From Aliiglaciecola sp041538045 (GTDB taxonomy: Bacteria > Pseudomonadota > Gammaproteobacteria > Enterobacterales > Alteromonadaceae): a stretch of DNA of 64,000 nucleotides. A program made the position numbers and the translations under genes. Numbering within the stretch: position 1 is the stretch's first letter; every line of letters starts with the position of its first letter. The notes beneath the pieces are model-generated. The model did not search any database and was not told the origin of the DNA. It was given only the letters and a program-made list of their open reading frames with translations. Location of the stretch: assembly GCF_041538045.1 (NCBI RefSeq), contig NZ_JBGOSE010000008.1, forward strand, positions 108,013 to 172,012. Reading direction: 5' to 3'. Below are positions 51,790 through 61,458 of the stretch, piece by piece.

Positions 51790-53046
51790 TCACTTTGGAT
51801 GGGCATTTTTCGCTTCTATCCACTGTGACATATATTGGGTACTTTTGTGGGAATGATGTTGTAACATCATTCCTGTAAAATTAGTCAATCTATGTTGTGA
51901 TAAATGCGCCAAACAATCTTCCACTCTTGCCAATAGTTGCGGTTCGATAATGTTTGCATCGAAACGGGCTGCCAACACTTCGTAGCCATATTCTGAGGCA
52001 CTTTGCCATAGTTCAGCATCTTGGTATAAGGCAACCGCATTATCTGCTATTTGCTGAGGCGTGTCGGCAATGGCACCAGGCCACTTATCGCTATCATTCA
52101 TACCTTGGCTACCTACACGAGTCGTCACGGAAGGGGTGCCTGTCCACATGGCATCAGCTAATTTACCTTTTAGACCAGCTCCAAATCGCAGGGGCGCAAT
52201 ACAGACTTTGCTTTGCTCTAACACCGTAAACGCGTCTTCAGCCCAGCCATCTACATAAAAACCGGTTTTCGGATTATGCAAGTCGGTGGCTTTTGGGGGT
52301 GGGTAAGCACCGTATATATGTAATTCTGCTGAAGGAATTTGTTTACGGATCAATGGCCAGATGCTCTGTTTTAGATATAAAACCGCATCCCAATTGGGGG
52401 CGTGGCGAAAGTTGCCAATACATACAAAGTGTTGGCGTTGATTGAAACTTTTTGCCGAAGGGGTTAACTTTTTGATATCAAGTATGAAAGGGCAGTAATG
52501 CAATATCTCAGTAGGGACTTTAAATTGTTCCTGCAAAATTGACATTTCATATTCAGATATAACTAAGGTCAGATCACAGCGATAGATAGCGGCAATTTCC
52601 CGCATTGCCATATCACTTTTTAAATCTTGCTCAGTTACCTCTCGCGACTGTTTATGAGCTTTATGCCGAGCATCCCGCAAACAATGTAGATCTTCAGTAT
52701 CTAAAATTCGCAATGCATTAGGACAGCTTTTGGCGACTCGCCAAGAAAATTGCTCTTCCATCATGAATCGGTCAAATAACACTACTTGTGGATTTAGAGC
52801 ACGAATAAACTCATCGAAAGAACTGTTATTTAATTCAATACTGACTTCGTCCATTCCCAACTGAGTTAAATCAATCTTATGTTCAGTTTGCATAGCGGGG
52901 CTAGCAAAACATATTTGATAGCCAGCCGTTTTAAATAGCTTCAATAAGCTCAGTATGTGCTTTCCTGCTGCCGATGAATTCGGTTCAGGCCAAACGTATC
53001 CGATGGCTAAAAGCTGTTTGGGTTTGCTGTTAAGTGGTTGAGTCAT
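51790..53046 (-). CDS. Glycosyltransferase, GT-B (GT4-like) family
   Basis: A 418-residue predicted cytosolic or membrane-associated glycosyltransferase. The N-terminal Rossmann-like domain begins with a VWPEPNSSAAGKH loop. The C-terminal domain has FVCIGNFRHAPNWDAV (about 210-225), ELHIYGAYPP, and the donor-binding APLRFGAGLKGKLADAMWTGTPSV, typical of GT-B retaining enzymes of the GT1/GT4 type. The donor sugar and acceptor are unknown. No polysaccharide cluster is around it: neighbours are the GNAT-nitrilase gene (convergent) and panE (divergent). No Shine-Dalgarno is evident. Confidence 0.85.
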   Translation of the reverse strand: MTQPLNSKPKQLLAIGYVWPEPNSSAAGKHILSLLKLFKTAGYQICFASPAMQTEHKIDLTQLGMDEVSIELNNSSFDEFIRALNPQVVLFDRFMMEEQFSWRVAKSCPNALRILDTEDLHCLRDARHKAHKQSREVTEQDLKSDMAMREIAAIYRCDLTLVISEYEMSILQEQFKVPTEILHYCPFILDIKKLTPSAKSFNQRQHFVCIGNFRHAPNWDAVLYLKQSIWPLIRKQIPSAELHIYGAYPPPKATDLHNPKTGFYVDGWAEDAFTVLEQSKVCIAPLRFGAGLKGKLADAMWTGTPSVTTRVGSQGMNDSDKWPGAIADTPQQIADNAVALYQDAELWQSASEYGYEVLAARFDANIIEPQLLARVEDCLAHLSQHRLTNFTGMMLQHHSHKSTQYMSQWIEAKNAHPK

Positions 53047-53152
53047 CTAACTATCTATTCGTGGCAAATCAATGGAGGTCGAGGATGATAACGTTATGTA
53101 GTAAAGTGGGAAAGAGCAAAGATCGCTTAATATTAAAAAGGTGGGACAGGTT

Positions 53153-54178
53153 ATGTCACAACATTTAGTTTTTGGTGCAGGTTTAATTGGGTGTTACTTG
53201 GGTGCGAGTTTAATCCATAAAAATCAGAATGTGACATTATTAGCGCGTCAACAAATAGCACAAAAATTAGCTCAAGGCATACTGTTAACGGATTATCTAG
53301 GGCACAAAGTAACAACGCCAAAACCAACTTTATTGTTATCCAATAGTGAGTCGCAACAGGTTTTTGATGTAATTTGGCTTACAGTAAAGTGCACCGGTGT
53401 AGAAGCAGCGATAGGGCAATTACAAACTTTAGTTCATAAACAAACTACCATTATTTGTTGTCAAAATGGTTTAGGCTCAGAATCCGTTTTAAAACACGCT
53501 TTCCCAGATAACCGAGTATTACGAGCCATGGTGCCTTTTAATGTCGTTGAGTTAGCCGATGGCCACTATCATCGAGGTTCTGAGGGCATGTTTACTATTG
53601 AATCCAGTGATAACGATGGGGACTTTACTGAGCAACTCATTAAAGGTATTCAATCTCCAGTTTTACCTTCAACCTCTTGCCAGCAAATGACCCAATTGTT
53701 ATGGGCTAAGTTACAACTCAACTTAGGGAATAGTGTTAATGCTTTGGCAGATATTCCAGTAAAACACATGTTACAGCAGCGAAAATATAGATTAGTGATC
53801 GCGAAAATGATGCGTGAATTACTTTTGGTAACTGAAGCAAAAGGCGTAGTCTTACCAAAATTGACTTCAGTACCAGCTAAAATTCTACCTGTTGTTTTAA
53901 GTTTACCTGACGTCATATTTAAAATTGTTGCCAATCGAATGTTGGCTATTGACGAAAACGTGAGAACCTCGATGTGGTGGGATATCGCTAATGGTAAACA
54001 AACAGAAATCGATTATCTAAATGGCGTCATCGTCGAGGAAGGGGAAAGGTTAGGGGTTAACACACCTGTTAACAAGAAAATTATGGGATTAATCCAAGCG
54101 TTATCTAATTCTCACTCAAACTCCAGAAAATCATTTTCCGCTGATGAGTTGTATAATTTAGTTATAACGTCTAAATAA
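53153..54178 (+). CDS. panE: 2-dehydropantoate 2-reductase (KPR)
   Basis: NADPH-dependent reductase of ketopantoate in pantothenate and CoA synthesis, 341 residues. The N-terminal Rossmann motif FGAGLIGCYLG (GxGxxG) at about residues 6-16, CQNGLGSE in the middle, and the C-terminal helical domain with LWAKLQLNLGNSVNAL (catalytic Lys and Asn) and SMWWDIANGKQTEIDYLNG fit the KPR family. GTG at 53141 is in frame, but ATG at 53153 has AAGG upstream and fits the family N-terminus. KPR paralogues occur, so the symbol is probable, not certain. Confidence 0.85.
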   Translation: MSQHLVFGAGLIGCYLGASLIHKNQNVTLLARQQIAQKLAQGILLTDYLGHKVTTPKPTLLLSNSESQQVFDVIWLTVKCTGVEAAIGQLQTLVHKQTTIICCQNGLGSESVLKHAFPDNRVLRAMVPFNVVELADGHYHRGSEGMFTIESSDNDGDFTEQLIKGIQSPVLPSTSCQQMTQLLWAKLQLNLGNSVNALADIPVKHMLQQRKYRLVIAKMMRELLLVTEAKGVVLPKLTSVPAKILPVVLSLPDVIFKIVANRMLAIDENVRTSMWWDIANGKQTEIDYLNGVIVEEGERLGVNTPVNKKIMGLIQALSNSHSNSRKSFSADELYNLVITSK

Positions 54179-54240
54179 ATTGGGTCTGGGATTATTTTTA
54201 CTCTAAACTGAGAATAAATGTTCCACCTTTACAGTAAATT

Positions 54241-54269
54241 TTGTTAAATTAACTACACTGGAATAGATA
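54241..54269 (+). promoter_or_regulatory. Promoter of the HDOD gene
   Basis: -35 TTGTTA (54241-54246), 17-base spacer, -10 TAGATA (54264-54269); start near 54276, about 15 bases before the ATG. Confidence 0.55.
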
Positions 54270-54290
54270 AGGTCTAACGGAGATTAAGTG

Positions 54291-55139
54291 ATGCATGCAT
54301 TAGACTATGCTTCTGAAGCAAAAGACATTTTCGTGTTACCTGATTCAGTACTTCAGATAAAAAGGTTAATAGACGATGACGCTAGTGGTATGGATGATAT
54401 TGCTAATGTTATTAATTTCGATCCAGCTTTAACCGTGCAAATATTAAAAATCGCAAATAGTGCCCTCTATAAATTTCCTAACAAAATAGAAACTGTTTCA
54501 AAAGCCATTCAAATCATTGGTACTAACTCTGTTTACGACTTAGTCGTCGCTTTTAGTATATGTCGAACATTCGAAGAGCTAGATTCAACTGTCATCGATT
54601 TAGAGCGTTTTTGGGAAAATGCAGTATGCTGTGCGTTATTGTGTAAGTATTTTGCAGAGCGTAAAAAGCTTAGAGAGCCTGAACGTATATTCGTATCTGG
54701 TCTTCTGCATAATGTAGGGGAGCTGGTTATGATCAGATTTAACCCTGATATCGCTAAAAAATGTGCGCAAATTAATGAAAATGAAACACCTTTGGATCTG
54801 CAGTTAAAATTGTTAGGTGGGGCGTCTTATGCTGATATTGGTTCTACCTTGGTTCAAATGTGGGGGATACCTGAATCGATAATTACACCGATCCGTAATC
54901 AACATTTCAGTCAACATCAAGCAGAAGATGTAGAACAACAAATAATGCAGTTGAGTTATATTTTGGCCCTAGATAATTGCAATCCTGAAATTTATTCGGG
55001 ACATGCTAATTTAGAAGTAGAGTTGTACGAAAAGTTAGGATTAGAAGATAGTGATTTAGATGTCGCGCTAAGCCATGTAGGCATGCAGAGTCTAAGCGTC
55101 CTTGCTATGTTTAACCCTGCTGCTGCATCTGTAATGTAA
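54291..55139 (+). CDS. HDOD domain signalling protein
   Basis: A cytosolic 282-residue HDOD protein, a non-catalytic relative of HD phosphohydrolases found in bacterial signalling. The domain covers about residues 15-210, with INFDPALTVQILKIANSALY at 40-60 and the degenerate HD region VSGLLHNVGELVM near 140. No further output domain is present. The ATG at 54291 has GGAG 8 bases upstream; the GTG at 54288 is less well spaced. It has its own promoter after panE. HDOD proteins often act in c-di-GMP or stress pathways, but no partner is identified here. Confidence 0.88.
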   Translation: MHALDYASEAKDIFVLPDSVLQIKRLIDDDASGMDDIANVINFDPALTVQILKIANSALYKFPNKIETVSKAIQIIGTNSVYDLVVAFSICRTFEELDSTVIDLERFWENAVCCALLCKYFAERKKLREPERIFVSGLLHNVGELVMIRFNPDIAKKCAQINENETPLDLQLKLLGGASYADIGSTLVQMWGIPESIITPIRNQHFSQHQAEDVEQQIMQLSYILALDNCNPEIYSGHANLEVELYEKLGLEDSDLDVALSHVGMQSLSVLAMFNPAAASVM

Positions 55140-55154
55140 ATTTCAGTTAGTGTT

Positions 55155-55964
55155 TTAATCAAAAATACCCACTGTCTGGCGACTGATAGCAATTAATTCT
55201 CCACTTTGATCCCAAACATTTCCTTCTGTATGAGCGTAACCGTCAGCGGCTTGTCTGGTTAAGACTTTAAAGGCAAACCAGTCAGTGGGGGAAAAATCTT
55301 GATGGGGATGAATAAATTCAACATTCCAACTCATGGTGCTCGCTGGCGCTGGTAACCGCAGCATTTGCAGAACAGTAGGTGGCCATGCATCGATTAAACT
55401 GATTAAATGAGCGTCGGTTATTTCTGCTGGTGGTTTTTTAAATCGCATCCAACCGTTAATTTCACTCTTTTTGCTGCCTGTGAACGGCATTCTACCCTTC
55501 ATAAATGATAGATCGTAATAACGCAAAAATTTGGGTGTGATTTTCGGTATTTGCGGTAAAAACGAGCCTTTTTTCGGCATTTCCAACATATGGCTATCGT
55601 TATTTTTTACCACAACTTTTGATTTTCTAGCGACCCCAAAACAGACCTGACATGAAACACATGTTTTGCCATCTTGTACAATTCGTCCTAAAGCTTGGCT
55701 GGCATTTTTCCCTTGCCGTAAAATTTCGACGATTATTTCGAATTCTGTATCCACAAGCAAAGGACCGACGAAGTTACAGTTAAATGAGCGCATCACTCTA
55801 TCATCTTCAACCTGTATTTTTATGGCGGCATAAACCATTGCAGCAGATAACCCGCCAAATACTGTCCGTCCTTGTCCCCACTCCTTTGGAATTATCAATG
55901 TGGGTTGTTCATCGGCATTGAGGCTATGGGTTTTAGCCAGTGCTAATAATTCATCTATTGTCAT
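55155..55964 (-). CDS. Acyl-CoA thioesterase family protein (double hotdog, TesB-like)
   Basis: A 269-residue predicted acyl-CoA thioesterase. Two hotdog halves: the N-terminal one with GQGRTVFGGLSAAMVYAAI at about residues 29-47, the C-terminal one with AHLISLIDAWPP near 200 and SWNVEFIHP. This matches the thioesterase family proteins of the PF13622 type. The Asp of DAWPP may be the catalytic residue. AGGAAAAACAT before the ATG gives a good ribosome site. Convergent with HDOD gene, 15 bases apart; divergent from an MFS transporter. Confidence 0.82.
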   Translation of the reverse strand: MTIDELLALAKTHSLNADEQPTLIIPKEWGQGRTVFGGLSAAMVYAAIKIQVEDDRVMRSFNCNFVGPLLVDTEFEIIVEILRQGKNASQALGRIVQDGKTCVSCQVCFGVARKSKVVVKNNDSHMLEMPKKGSFLPQIPKITPKFLRYYDLSFMKGRMPFTGSKKSEINGWMRFKKPPAEITDAHLISLIDAWPPTVLQMLRLPAPASTMSWNVEFIHPHQDFSPTDWFAFKVLTRQAADGYAHTEGNVWDQSGELIAISRQTVGIFD

Positions 55965-56221
55965 ATGTTTTTCCTTAAAAGAGATGCTTTTATAGCGGTA
56001 AACTGGTCGGATGTCCAGCTAGGTTATCGAGTTTTGATACTCAATAAAAGACTGCCAGAGTTGGTTTTAAGTTCTTCTAGTTTGCACGCGGCATTTCAAT
56101 TGAACTATCAATATGTATGATGATTATTATTTTATTTACAAATAGTTAACAGGATTGCTTGTTTTTTTTAACCATAGATCATTAGTATGAATATAGTTTT
56201 GAACATTACGTGGGAGTTAAG

Positions 56222-57547
56222 ATGACAAACAAAGCGACAAATGATGCTGGTGGAGACGTTAAGCAAGGAGAAGTTAGCAGTAAATACAGGATGTATGTGT
56301 TAGCCATATTGACCCTAGTTTACGCATTTAACTTTATTGATAGACAAATCATTGGCATTTTATCGCCTATGATAAAAGCAGATCTCGGTTTAGACGATGC
56401 TCAACTAGGCTGGCTAAAAGGTATTTATTTTGCTCTTTTGTATACCTTCGTTGGTATCCCTATAGCGTGGCTAGCTGACAAATATAGCCGAGTGAATATA
56501 GTCGCAATTTCGTTAACTCTGTGGAGTGGTTTTACAGCACTGTCAGGTCTTGCAACAAGTTATTTTCAACTTGCTATCGCTCGAATCGGCGTGGGTATTG
56601 GTGAAGCCGGTGGTAGTCCACCTTCACATTCAATGATTTCAGACCTTTTTCCAAAAGATAAAAGAGCAAGCGCGCTGTCTATTTATTCTTTAGGTATTCC
56701 CTTTGGGATTATGTTCGCATTTTTTGCTACTGCATTTTTAACTAAAGGCGGCAGTGCAGATTGGCGTGTTGTAATGATTAGTGTGGGGTTACCTGGGGTT
56801 GTCTTAGCCTTACTATTAAAGCTCACTGTAAAAGAACCTGTGCGCGGCGGAGATAATGAAAAAGCAAACTTAGAGACCGTGCCTTTTAATCAAGCAATTA
56901 AAGCCTTACTTACTATCCCATCATGGTGGGGAATGTGTATTGGTATTTCCTTCGGTTCTTTTGGTAACTACGCCATTTCGACTTGGATGATTGACTTTTT
57001 TGTACGAGCACACCCAGATTTTAGTTTTTTTAATTTGCTTATTATTATGGGGATCAGCAATGGTACTGCCTATGCGGCGGGTGTTTGGATTGGTGGTGCT
57101 TTAGTTGATAAATGGGGAAAGAAGAACAAAAAAGCTTATGGTTTAGTGCCAGCAGCTATGCTAATGGTGGGAGCACCAGCGTTCTATATGGCTTTGCAAG
57201 TTGGTAGTCCAATACTATCATTAGTTTTATTGACCGTACTGCTATTCACCAGTGGAGCATATTTGGGCCCTTCTTTTGCCTTGGCCCAAACTTTAGCACC
57301 AGTACGAGTTAGAGCTATGTCAACGGCGTTATTTTTCTTTGTACTCAATATAATCGCTTTGGGCGGAGGTCCTACGTTTATTGGTATTTTGAGTAATATG
57401 CTAAGTGACTCCTATGGTGAGGTGGAGTCTTTAAGGATGGCATTAAGTTGGTTAGTTGTGCCTTATATATTATCAATCCTAGCGTTTTATTGGACATCTA
57501 GACGAGTCAACCGAGATTGGGAGATTGCAGAGCAACGTAACGGATAA
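56222..57547 (+). CDS. MFS transporter, Spinster-like
   Basis: A 441-residue inner-membrane carrier with about 12 segments. FIDRQIIGIL at the end of TM1, GIPIAWLADKYSR (motif A) after TM2 and ARIGVGIGEAGGSPPSHSMISD in TM4-TM5 are typical of the Spinster-homologue group. The substrate is unknown; members move sphingolipids, sugars or small organics. GTG at 56210 is open, but GGAG five bases before the ATG at 56222 settles the start. Its stop codon overlaps the A-run that forms the tail of the opposite-strand terminator. Confidence 0.85.
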   Translation: MTNKATNDAGGDVKQGEVSSKYRMYVLAILTLVYAFNFIDRQIIGILSPMIKADLGLDDAQLGWLKGIYFALLYTFVGIPIAWLADKYSRVNIVAISLTLWSGFTALSGLATSYFQLAIARIGVGIGEAGGSPPSHSMISDLFPKDKRASALSIYSLGIPFGIMFAFFATAFLTKGGSADWRVVMISVGLPGVVLALLLKLTVKEPVRGGDNEKANLETVPFNQAIKALLTIPSWWGMCIGISFGSFGNYAISTWMIDFFVRAHPDFSFFNLLIIMGISNGTAYAAGVWIGGALVDKWGKKNKKAYGLVPAAMLMVGAPAFYMALQVGSPILSLVLLTVLLFTSGAYLGPSFALAQTLAPVRVRAMSTALFFFVLNIIALGGGPTFIGILSNMLSDSYGEVESLRMALSWLVVPYILSILAFYWTSRRVNRDWEIAEQRNG

Positions 57548-57574
57548 AAAAATGCCGCTCCGGGGAGGAGCGGC
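57546..57574 (-). terminator. Minus-strand intrinsic terminator
   Basis: On the minus strand GCCGCTCC, loop TCCCC, GGAGCGGC, then A and seven T's. The G/C-rich 8-bp stem would end the small exported-protein transcript. It may also act weakly on the MFS side. Confidence 0.85.
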
Positions 57575-57653
57575 GACTACCATCAGGAGATGGAAAAGTA
57601 CCACTAAGTATCAAAGGAAATGGTTTGGGTCTAAATTGGATTATCCAATTCGG

Positions 57654-57953
57654 TTAATCGGTTGAACCTACAAGTTGATCGTCGTTTGACTTATTCGACA
57701 ACAAACTTGCATTTTCTAAACTTGTAGTTGATAACAATTGCTTTCCGCTGCAGGTCGTCACTGCAAAGTGTTGTGACATTAGCGTTGAATCATTATCTGC
57801 TTTATCAGTTGACGTTCGATTTTCCTTAACATTTAAAGCATTGACGTTATCGCAAACCATTTCCATTGAAGCGTTAATAGATGCATTAGCAAAGCTCGAA
57901 ACACCTAAAGTAGCGATACTGGCTACCACAAGAAGCTTTATTTGTGCTTTCAT
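57654..57953 (-). CDS. Small exported hypothetical protein
   Basis: A 99-residue protein with a clear signal peptide: KAQIK, a hydrophobic core, and a probable cleavage after SSFANA at about residues 19-24. The mature part is about 75 residues, Ser/Asn/Asp-rich, with two Cys (CDN at about 34 and CSG near 69) that may form a disulfide. The family is not recognised. The ATG follows AGG at good spacing on its strand. A strong terminator lies about 80 bases after the stop, so it is expressed alone. A role in the periplasm is inferred. Confidence 0.75.
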   Translation of the reverse strand: MKAQIKLLVVASIATLGVSSFANASINASMEMVCDNVNALNVKENRTSTDKADNDSTLMSQHFAVTTCSGKQLLSTTSLENASLLSNKSNDDQLVGSTD

Positions 57954-58146
57954 ATTGACCTCAATTGGATGGTTTGTTGTTTAACTTGGGTTGATTCTGG
58001 TCCATAGGAGTGAATAAATAAATCTGCTTGCTGATACTTAGGTATTCGTAGTTATACCCAAAAATTTAAACCGAAACTCATTACAAAAATGAGGGGTAGT
58101 AGGTAGATTAGCCCTTAAAATATTTACAGAGAAAGCTAAGATAAAA

Positions 58147-58968
58147 ATGACAAGTTATTCAAAGATACATTTTGCCCATGCTAACGGATTTCCTGCAGGA
58201 AGTTATCGTCTTCTATTAGACTCATTAGGTCAAAATTTTGAGGTGTTTGCTATTGATAAACTGGCACATAATGCTAACTTTCCGGTTGTTTTGGGCTGGC
58301 AAAATCAAGTATCTGAGTTGATGGCATTTATACAAGAAAAACAGGCAGAGCCATGTTATTTGGTTGGGCATTCCTTTGGCGCCGTTGTCTCTTATTTAAC
58401 GGCTTGTCAGTATCCGCGAATGGTCAAAGGTTTAGTACTGCTTGATCCACCGTTAATTACAGGCTTAACCAGCTTACTATTTAAAAGTGCACGTAAATTG
58501 GGGTTTGGTGATAGGTTGTCGCCAGCTAAACAAGCAATGAATCGGTGCACTTCTTGGCCAAAAGGGACCAATGTAGAAGACTACTTTAAAGGCAAAGCAT
58601 TATTTAAAGATATGCATCCAGAATGTATTGCCGATTATGTGGGCTCTGCTGTAAAAGAAATGCCTGATGAGTTTAAATTAGATTTTGACCATCGAGTAGA
58701 AGCCAATATTTTTAGAACGATTCCTCTGAACTTAGAACGCTATAAATTACCTGGTAATTTACCTGCAGCTATTATTACAGGAGAAAAAACCAAAGTCTGT
58801 AAGAATACGTTAATTGCGCCTTTTATTAAAAAGAACAAACTAGAGCATCTTGTGGTTAAAGGTGGAGGGCATATGTTTCCTTTAGAGCAACCACAGCTAG
58901 TAGCAACTATGATCAACGATAAAATTAGCCAATGGGATTCTCAGAAGAAAACAGAAGGAGTAGTTTGA
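58147..58968 (+). CDS. Alpha/beta hydrolase
   Basis: A 273-residue alpha/beta hydrolase. The nucleophile elbow is GHSFG (Ser at about residue 76), the oxyanion region HANGFPAGSY lies near the N-terminus, and the catalytic His is in GGGHMFPLEQP near the C-terminus. No signal peptide. Substrate unknown; similar proteins act on esters or amides of varied chemistry. GAAAG before the ATG is a modest ribosome site. Alone between the small exported gene (divergent) and glgC (convergent). Confidence 0.88.
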   Translation: MTSYSKIHFAHANGFPAGSYRLLLDSLGQNFEVFAIDKLAHNANFPVVLGWQNQVSELMAFIQEKQAEPCYLVGHSFGAVVSYLTACQYPRMVKGLVLLDPPLITGLTSLLFKSARKLGFGDRLSPAKQAMNRCTSWPKGTNVEDYFKGKALFKDMHPECIADYVGSAVKEMPDEFKLDFDHRVEANIFRTIPLNLERYKLPGNLPAAIITGEKTKVCKNTLIAPFIKKNKLEHLVVKGGGHMFPLEQPQLVATMINDKISQWDSQKKTEGVV

Positions 58969-59016
58969 GCCTCAAATAATAATATTTTCAACTCAAACTA
59001 CTTAAAGGTTATATAT

Positions 59017-60279
59017 TTAGTATCCTACGGGTAAACCGAGCATTTCTCTGGTTACAAGCGTCACGCCTTTTTCCGTCACTCTGAAGCCTCTTGCCTCATC
59101 ATCTTGGCGACTATGCCCAATAACGGTTCCTTCAGGAATAATACAACCCCTGTCAATAATTGCACGGCGTATACGGCAATGACGTTTGATTTCAACATCA
59201 GGTAGAATTACCGATTCATCAACTACTGAGTAGGAGTGAACTCGTACGTTGGAGAAACAAACGCTTTTACGTACGGTAGCACCAGAGATGATACATCCAC
59301 CTGAAACCACAGAATTGATGGCTGCACCGCGTCTATTATCTTCTTCCCAAACGAACTTAGCGGGAGGAAGTTGCTCTTGATAAGTCCATATTGGCCAACG
59401 TTTATCGTACAAGTTTAGCGCTGGAACAGGCTGAACCAGTTCCATATTAGCGGTCCAAAATGAATCTAAGGTACCCACATCACGCCAATACACTTCACGT
59501 TGGTCTACTTCATCAAAGGCATACGCGTAAACGGGCTGATCCTTTATAATATCTGGGATGATATCTTTACCAAAATCACGATCTGAGTTGGATTTTTCTG
59601 AATCTCGTTTCAATTGTTCGAATAAAAACTCAGTATCGAATACATAGTTGCCCATAGAGGCTAGACACATGTCTGGTTTGCCTGGAAGCGGGGAGGGGTT
59701 CTCTGGCTTTTCTTCGAAACCGTTAATACGCATGGTCTCATCAACTGACATAACGCCAAATTGGCCTGCAGCTTCTTCTATCGGGACCGGCATACAGCAC
59801 ACTGTCATTTTGGCGCCAGATTCCGCGTGGCGCGCCAGCAAAGTACCATAATCCATTCGATAGATATGATCACCGGATAGCACCATTACGTATTTTGGTA
59901 ACTCGTGACGAATAATATCGATATTTTGAAATACCGCATCTGCCGTTCCCTGATACCAGTTGTCTGAAGATCGTTGAGATGCAGGTAGAATTTCCACTGA
60001 TTCACCCAACTCTTTTTTGAAGTGTCCCCAACCTCGAACTAGGTGACGAATCAATGAGTGAGATTTATATTGGGTAACAACGCCAACTCGACGAATTCCG
60101 GAGTTAATACAGTTGGAAAGGGGAAAGTCGATTATTCGAAATTTACCGCCAAAATATAAAGCCGGTTTTGCCCGCCAAGTTGTTAATTCATGCAACCTAG
60201 AACCGCGGCCGCCAGCTAAAATTAGAGCATATGTATCACGAGTTAAATTACTGATATAACGGGGGTTCTGTCCTTCCAT
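59017..60279 (-). CDS. glgC: Glucose-1-phosphate adenylyltransferase
   Basis: Makes ADP-glucose from glucose-1-phosphate and ATP, the first committed step of bacterial glycogen synthesis; 420 residues. N-terminal AGGRGSRL is the nucleotide-binding loop, followed by FGGKFRIIDFPLSN. VLSGDHIYRMDYG in the middle, and the C-terminal left-handed beta-helix from about 300 with VRKSVCFSNVRVHSYSV. GGAAG 8 bases before the ATG. glgA, glgB and glgP are not next to it, unlike E. coli. A GlxA-type regulator gene is divergent. Confidence 0.96.
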   Translation of the reverse strand: MEGQNPRYISNLTRDTYALILAGGRGSRLHELTTWRAKPALYFGGKFRIIDFPLSNCINSGIRRVGVVTQYKSHSLIRHLVRGWGHFKKELGESVEILPASQRSSDNWYQGTADAVFQNIDIIRHELPKYVMVLSGDHIYRMDYGTLLARHAESGAKMTVCCMPVPIEEAAGQFGVMSVDETMRINGFEEKPENPSPLPGKPDMCLASMGNYVFDTEFLFEQLKRDSEKSNSDRDFGKDIIPDIIKDQPVYAYAFDEVDQREVYWRDVGTLDSFWTANMELVQPVPALNLYDKRWPIWTYQEQLPPAKFVWEEDNRRGAAINSVVSGGCIISGATVRKSVCFSNVRVHSYSVVDESVILPDVEIKRHCRIRRAIIDRGCIIPEGTVIGHSRQDDEARGFRVTEKGVTLVTREMLGLPVGY

Positions 60280-60436
60280 ATAATTACTTCCTCAAACAAT
60301 TAGTAAGAATGTTGGCTCAAAGTGATAAAAACTAAATTTTTCCCTTTGATGTAACGAGTTTGGCACGTACTTTAGTCAAAAACAATTTGAATTGTTAAAA
60401 AGTTATTAAAGATACTTTTGCTAGCTCATGGTTAGA

Positions 60437-60465
60437 TTGGCAAATTAATTATAATTCGCTAAGAT
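60437..60465 (+). promoter_or_regulatory. Promoter of the GlxA-type regulator gene
   Basis: -35 TTGGCA (60437-60442), 17-base spacer, -10 TAAGAT (60460-60465); start near 60472, leader about 36 bases. This would transcribe the regulator, nucleoside hydrolase and SRPBCC genes. Confidence 0.6.
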
Positions 60466-60507
60466 TAGGCCAGTTTCAACCGTTGCAGTATCGAAAAGGA
60501 ATCGAAA

Positions 60508-61446
60508 ATGCATCATATGGCGATTTTAGTTTCGGATAATTTTCCAGTCTTTGAGCTAGGTTGTGCATTGGAAGTTTTTCACTTACCGCGGCAAGAATTA
60601 TCTCCGTGGTATAAGAGTGATGTTATAAGTTTTGACGGCAAACTGTTAGCTTCCTCTAGCGGGTTATTGATGCAGGTTAATGAGGTAACTGAATTACTTC
60701 ACTACGATATTTTATTGATCCCAGGTTGGGACATTCATTCGCGTAAAATAAAGTTAGCACTTGCGGAGCAAATCGTTGCATTTCATAGTTTGAATAAACG
60801 AATTATTACGTTTTGTTCAGGCGCTTTTTTGCCCGCTCAATTGGGGCTATTAAATAATTGTAAAGCGACGACTCATTGGCGATATGCTGAATTGTTTAAA
60901 CAGCGATTTCCTTTAGTGGAGTATATGGATAACGTTCTTTATACTCAGCAAGATAATATGTATTGTGCCGCAGGCAGCGCATCTGGTCTTGACCTATCGT
61001 TAGAGATCGTGCGACAAGACTTCGGCCATGAGGTCGCAAATTTAGTTGCTAGACGATTAGTTATTTCTCCCCATAGAACGGGTGGGCAGGCACAATTTGT
61101 AGAAACTCCAATGCCGCAAAAGCACCATAAGTTTGCCAGAACGTTGCAATGGGCAATTAAAAAGTTGGATAAAATCTCTAAAGTGGATGATTTAGCTGAG
61201 CATGCCAATATGTCTAGACGTAGTTTTGATCGTCATTTTAAAGCCTCTGTAGGTATGCCCCCAAAAGAATGGTTAAATCAACAGCGAATTAGATTAGCCA
61301 AAGAAATATTAGAGCACGATCGTTTATCTATGGACGAACTTGCATCACGCGTCGGGTTTGATAATACCGTCACCTTAAGATTTAACTTCCATAAATTTGT
61401 TGGTATTTCTCCAAGTGAATATCAACAACAGTTTTACCAAGGTTAA
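60508..61446 (+). CDS. GlxA/FtrA-type AraC-family regulator
   Basis: Cytosolic transcription factor of 312 residues. N-terminal DJ-1/PfpI-like domain (about 1-175), with ITFCSGAFLPAQLG (conserved Cys in an elbow) near 95-105. C-terminal AraC HTH pair from about 210: VDDLAEHANMSRRSFDRHFKA and LSMDELASRVGFDN, ending GISPSEYQQQF. The amidotransferase-like domain probably binds a ligand. AAGGA is 8 bases before the ATG. It sits 12 bases upstream of a nucleoside hydrolase gene, so it probably regulates that gene and its own operon; the inducer could be a nucleoside or related compound. Confidence 0.88.
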   Translation: MHHMAILVSDNFPVFELGCALEVFHLPRQELSPWYKSDVISFDGKLLASSSGLLMQVNEVTELLHYDILLIPGWDIHSRKIKLALAEQIVAFHSLNKRIITFCSGAFLPAQLGLLNNCKATTHWRYAELFKQRFPLVEYMDNVLYTQQDNMYCAAGSASGLDLSLEIVRQDFGHEVANLVARRLVISPHRTGGQAQFVETPMPQKHHKFARTLQWAIKKLDKISKVDDLAEHANMSRRSFDRHFKASVGMPPKEWLNQQRIRLAKEILEHDRLSMDELASRVGFDNTVTLRFNFHKFVGISPSEYQQQFYQG

Positions 61447-61458
61447 TAAGAGAAATTA

